The notes under the pieces are model-generated. The model searched no databases. It was not told the origin of the DNA and saw only the letters and a program-made list of their open reading frames with translations. Of a DNA stretch of 5,593 nucleotides, positions 3,760-5,593 are shown one piece after another; within the stretch, counting starts at the first letter, position 1; each line of letters starts with the position of its first letter. The DNA comes from G039029935 sp039029935 (GTDB lineage: Bacteria; Chloroflexota; Anaerolineae; Caldilineales; Caldilineaceae). Location of the stretch: the NCBI GenBank assembly GCA_039029935.1, contig JBCCFC010000940.1, positions 1-5,593 of the forward strand, read 5' to 3'. The position numbers were made by a program, and so were the translations under genes.

Positions 3760-5593
3760 TTATGTCTGGGGCCATCCTAAGCTAATACGCCCGCGCTCCT
3801 GCTCGACATTCAAAATCTCTACGGCAATCACATCACCGACATGCAGCACCACATCAAATGGGATCTGGCTACGATGCAATAGCCCATCCTGCTTGACCCC
3901 AATGTCAATAAATGCACCAAAGTCAACCACATTGCGCACTGTTCCGTCAAGCTGCATTCCGGTCATCAGGTCATCCATTGACAGCACATCGCTGCGCAGA
4001 ATCGGTGCGGGCAAGTCCTCACGCGGATCTCGGCCTGGACGTAGCAGTTGCTCGAAGATGTCAACGAGTGTAGGTTCACCTGTCCCCAATTCCTGCGCCA
4101 GTTGTTGCATCGAGTGTTGTGATTTGAGCGTGTTCAACTTTGTCTCGCGCACACCCAACGGTGCATCGGCTTTGAGCTTGGCAAGTTTAAGCACTTTCTT
4201 GGCAACAGTATAGCTTTCAGGATGGATGGCACTGGCATCCAACGGATCATCGCCATCACGAATGCGCAAGAACCCAGCCGATTGCTCAAAAGCTTTCGGA
4301 CCAAGACCGGAGACTTTTTTGAGTGTTTTGCGTGCCGTGAAACCACCATGCTCATTGCGATAGTCAACGATGCGTTCAGCCAGTTTGGGACCAATGCCAG
4401 CGACATGCGTGAGCAATGCGGGTGAGGCTGTATTAACATCGACGCCCACCTGATTGACCACGCTTTCAACCACGCCATCAAGCGATGCATTTAGTTCTTT
4501 CTGGTTGACATCGTGTTGATAGAGACCAATGCCAATGGATTTGGGGTCAATTTTTACCAGCTCGGCCAACGGGTCTTGGACGCGACGCGCAATAGAGACG
4601 GCACTGCGCAGACTGACATCCAAATCGGGCAACTCCGCTCGTGCCAATTTACTGGCACTGTAGACACTGGCTCCGGCTTCGTTGACCATCATATAGTGGA
4701 GCTTGCCTTTAAAAGCGTCAGCTTGCACCAATCTTGCGACCAATTGCTCGCTTTCACGCGAGGCTGTGCCATTGCCAATGGTAATGAGCGAGACAGCATA
4801 TTTTTTGACGAGTGCGGCCAAGATTTGCAGTGATTCTTTCGCTTTGTTTTGTGGTGGATGAGGGTAGATTGTGCCTGTTTGTAGCACTTTGCCCGATGGG
4901 TCAACAACGGCAATTTTACAGCCTGTGCGATAACCTGGGTCTAAGGCTAGCACTGTGCGCCCTGCCAGCGGTGGCTGTTGGAGTAATGAACGCAGGTTGG
5001 CGGCAAAGACACGGATGGCATGATCCTCGGCCAACTCAGTTAGTGTACTGCGCACATCGCGCTCGATAGCTGGCAGCAGAAGCCGTTTGGCCGCGTCATC
5101 GGTCGCAAGTTCCAATTGCTCTGATAGTGGAGAGCGGCGGTCAGGGCGAAAAACATTTTCAATAGCCCCACGCCAGTCTCGTTCCTGTGTATCAATGTTG
5201 ACCTTGAGCACTTTCTGCGCCTCACCGCGATTGAGGGCCAAAATCTGATGCGGTTGCAGTCGATCCACACGAAACTCAAACTCATAGTAATTTTCATAAA
5301 CACCCTTGGGGTCATCGGCCTTGGCAACTTTGCCCGATGCAACCTTGCCATATTGCAGCGTTTTTTCACGCGTTACTCGACGCACTTTGGGATGGTCACT
5401 GATAGCCTCCGCCACAATATCACGCGCACCAGCCCATGCCTCTTCGGGGTCGCCCACATGCTCGTTGAGATATTGCTGTACAACGGCTTCCAAATTCCCC
5501 TTGACACGATCTTGCGACAGAATCAAATCCGCCAACGGTTGTAGCCCTTTTTCCTTGGCAATGCTCGCACGGGTACGACGTTTAGGGCGGTAG
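3760..5593 (-). CDS. tex: Tex transcription accessory protein, N-terminus beyond right edge
   Basis: Tex is a conserved cytosolic nucleic-acid-binding protein, related in architecture to eukaryotic Spt6, that acts around transcription and stress tolerance. The visible 610 residues start in the conserved YRPKRRTRASIAKEKGL segment, so the frame runs off the edge and roughly the first 100-110 residues are missing; a TTG at 5535 is internal, not a start. Domains in order (visible numbering): the rest of the helical Tex_N/central part (1-208), the YqgF RNase-H-like domain (about 211-340) with VLALDPGYRTGCKIAVVD and IGNGTASRESE, helix-hairpin-helix motifs (about 380-445; HVAGIGPKLAERIV and KVSGLGPKAFEQ), and an S1 RNA-binding domain (about 546-607; DGTVRNVVDFGAFIDIGVKQDGLLH begins it, GRISLG ends it). 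The protein ends four residues after the S1 domain (WPQT), without the C-terminal tail found in E. coli Tex. It converges on the CGNR gene across a 107-bp gap. Confidence 0.97.
   Translation of the reverse strand, partial: YRPKRRTRASIAKEKGLQPLADLILSQDRVKGNLEAVVQQYLNEHVGDPEEAWAGARDIVAEAISDHPKVRRVTREKTLQYGKVASGKVAKADDPKGVYENYYEFEFRVDRLQPHQILALNRGEAQKVLKVNIDTQERDWRGAIENVFRPDRRSPLSEQLELATDDAAKRLLLPAIERDVRSTLTELAEDHAIRVFAANLRSLLQQPPLAGRTVLALDPGYRTGCKIAVVDPSGKVLQTGTIYPHPPQNKAKESLQILAALVKKYAVSLITIGNGTASRESEQLVARLVQADAFKGKLHYMMVNEAGASVYSASKLARAELPDLDVSLRSAVSIARRVQDPLAELVKIDPKSIGIGLYQHDVNQKELNASLDGVVESVVNQVGVDVNTASPALLTHVAGIGPKLAERIVDYRNEHGGFTARKTLKKVSGLGPKAFEQSAGFLRIRDGDDPLDASAIHPESYTVAKKVLKLAKLKADAPLGVRETKLNTLKSQHSMQQLAQELGTGEPTLVDIFEQLLRPGRDPREDLPAPILRSDVLSMDDLMTGMQLDGTVRNVVDFGAFIDIGVKQDGLLHRSQIPFDVVLHVGDVIAVEILNVEQERGRISLGWPQT

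Noticed and set aside
5533..5535. TTG as a start codon for tex
   Set aside because: The frame continues upstream to the window edge with the conserved Tex sequence RPKRRTRASIAKEKGLQPL, so this TTG is an internal leucine.

Overview
This is a chromosomal bacterial window of moderate GC with five protein-coding genes, two of them cut by the window edges. No rRNA, tRNA, CRISPR array, transposase or phage gene is visible. The gene set (soluble bacterial P450, flavin split-barrel protein, GST, ABATE/CGNR regulator, Tex) fits a free-living heterotroph. A Chloroflexota-like host is my guess from protein style only, and nothing in the window proves it.

Layout, left to right. (1) 1-1050, minus strand: a class I type cytochrome P450 that runs off the left edge and lacks only its C-terminal end. 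(2) 1159-2121, minus: a pyridoxamine-5'-phosphate-oxidase-like flavin-binding protein. Its start codon lies in the last of four perfect 16-bp tandem repeats (2119-2182), and every repeat carries its own Shine-Dalgarno and ATG. (3) 2262-2861, minus: a glutathione S-transferase family protein. (4) 2862-2983: a 122-bp divergent intergenic region with two face-away promoters whose -35 hexamers lie on top of each other, plus short inverted repeats. (5) 2984-3652, plus: an ABATE/CGNR zinc-finger protein, the likely local transcription regulator. (6) 3653-3759: a convergent gap filled by one long imperfect hairpin. (7) 3760-5593, minus: the Tex transcription accessory protein, with its N-terminus beyond the right edge.

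How they may work together (inference): the three minus-strand genes left of the divergent region point the same way and all encode oxidation or detoxification type proteins. The CGNR protein is transcribed away from them from a shared promoter region, the usual arrangement for a regulator controlling its divergent neighbour and itself. The gaps of 140 and 108 bp mean that one transcript for all three enzyme genes is possible but not shown. Tex is a housekeeping gene that converges on the regulator and is probably unrelated.

The most interesting signals are regulatory: the superimposed divergent -35 elements, a near-perfect -10 box abutting the regulator's annotated ATG (which suggests a leaderless or almost leaderless mRNA), and the quadruplicated translation-initiation region of the flavin protein.
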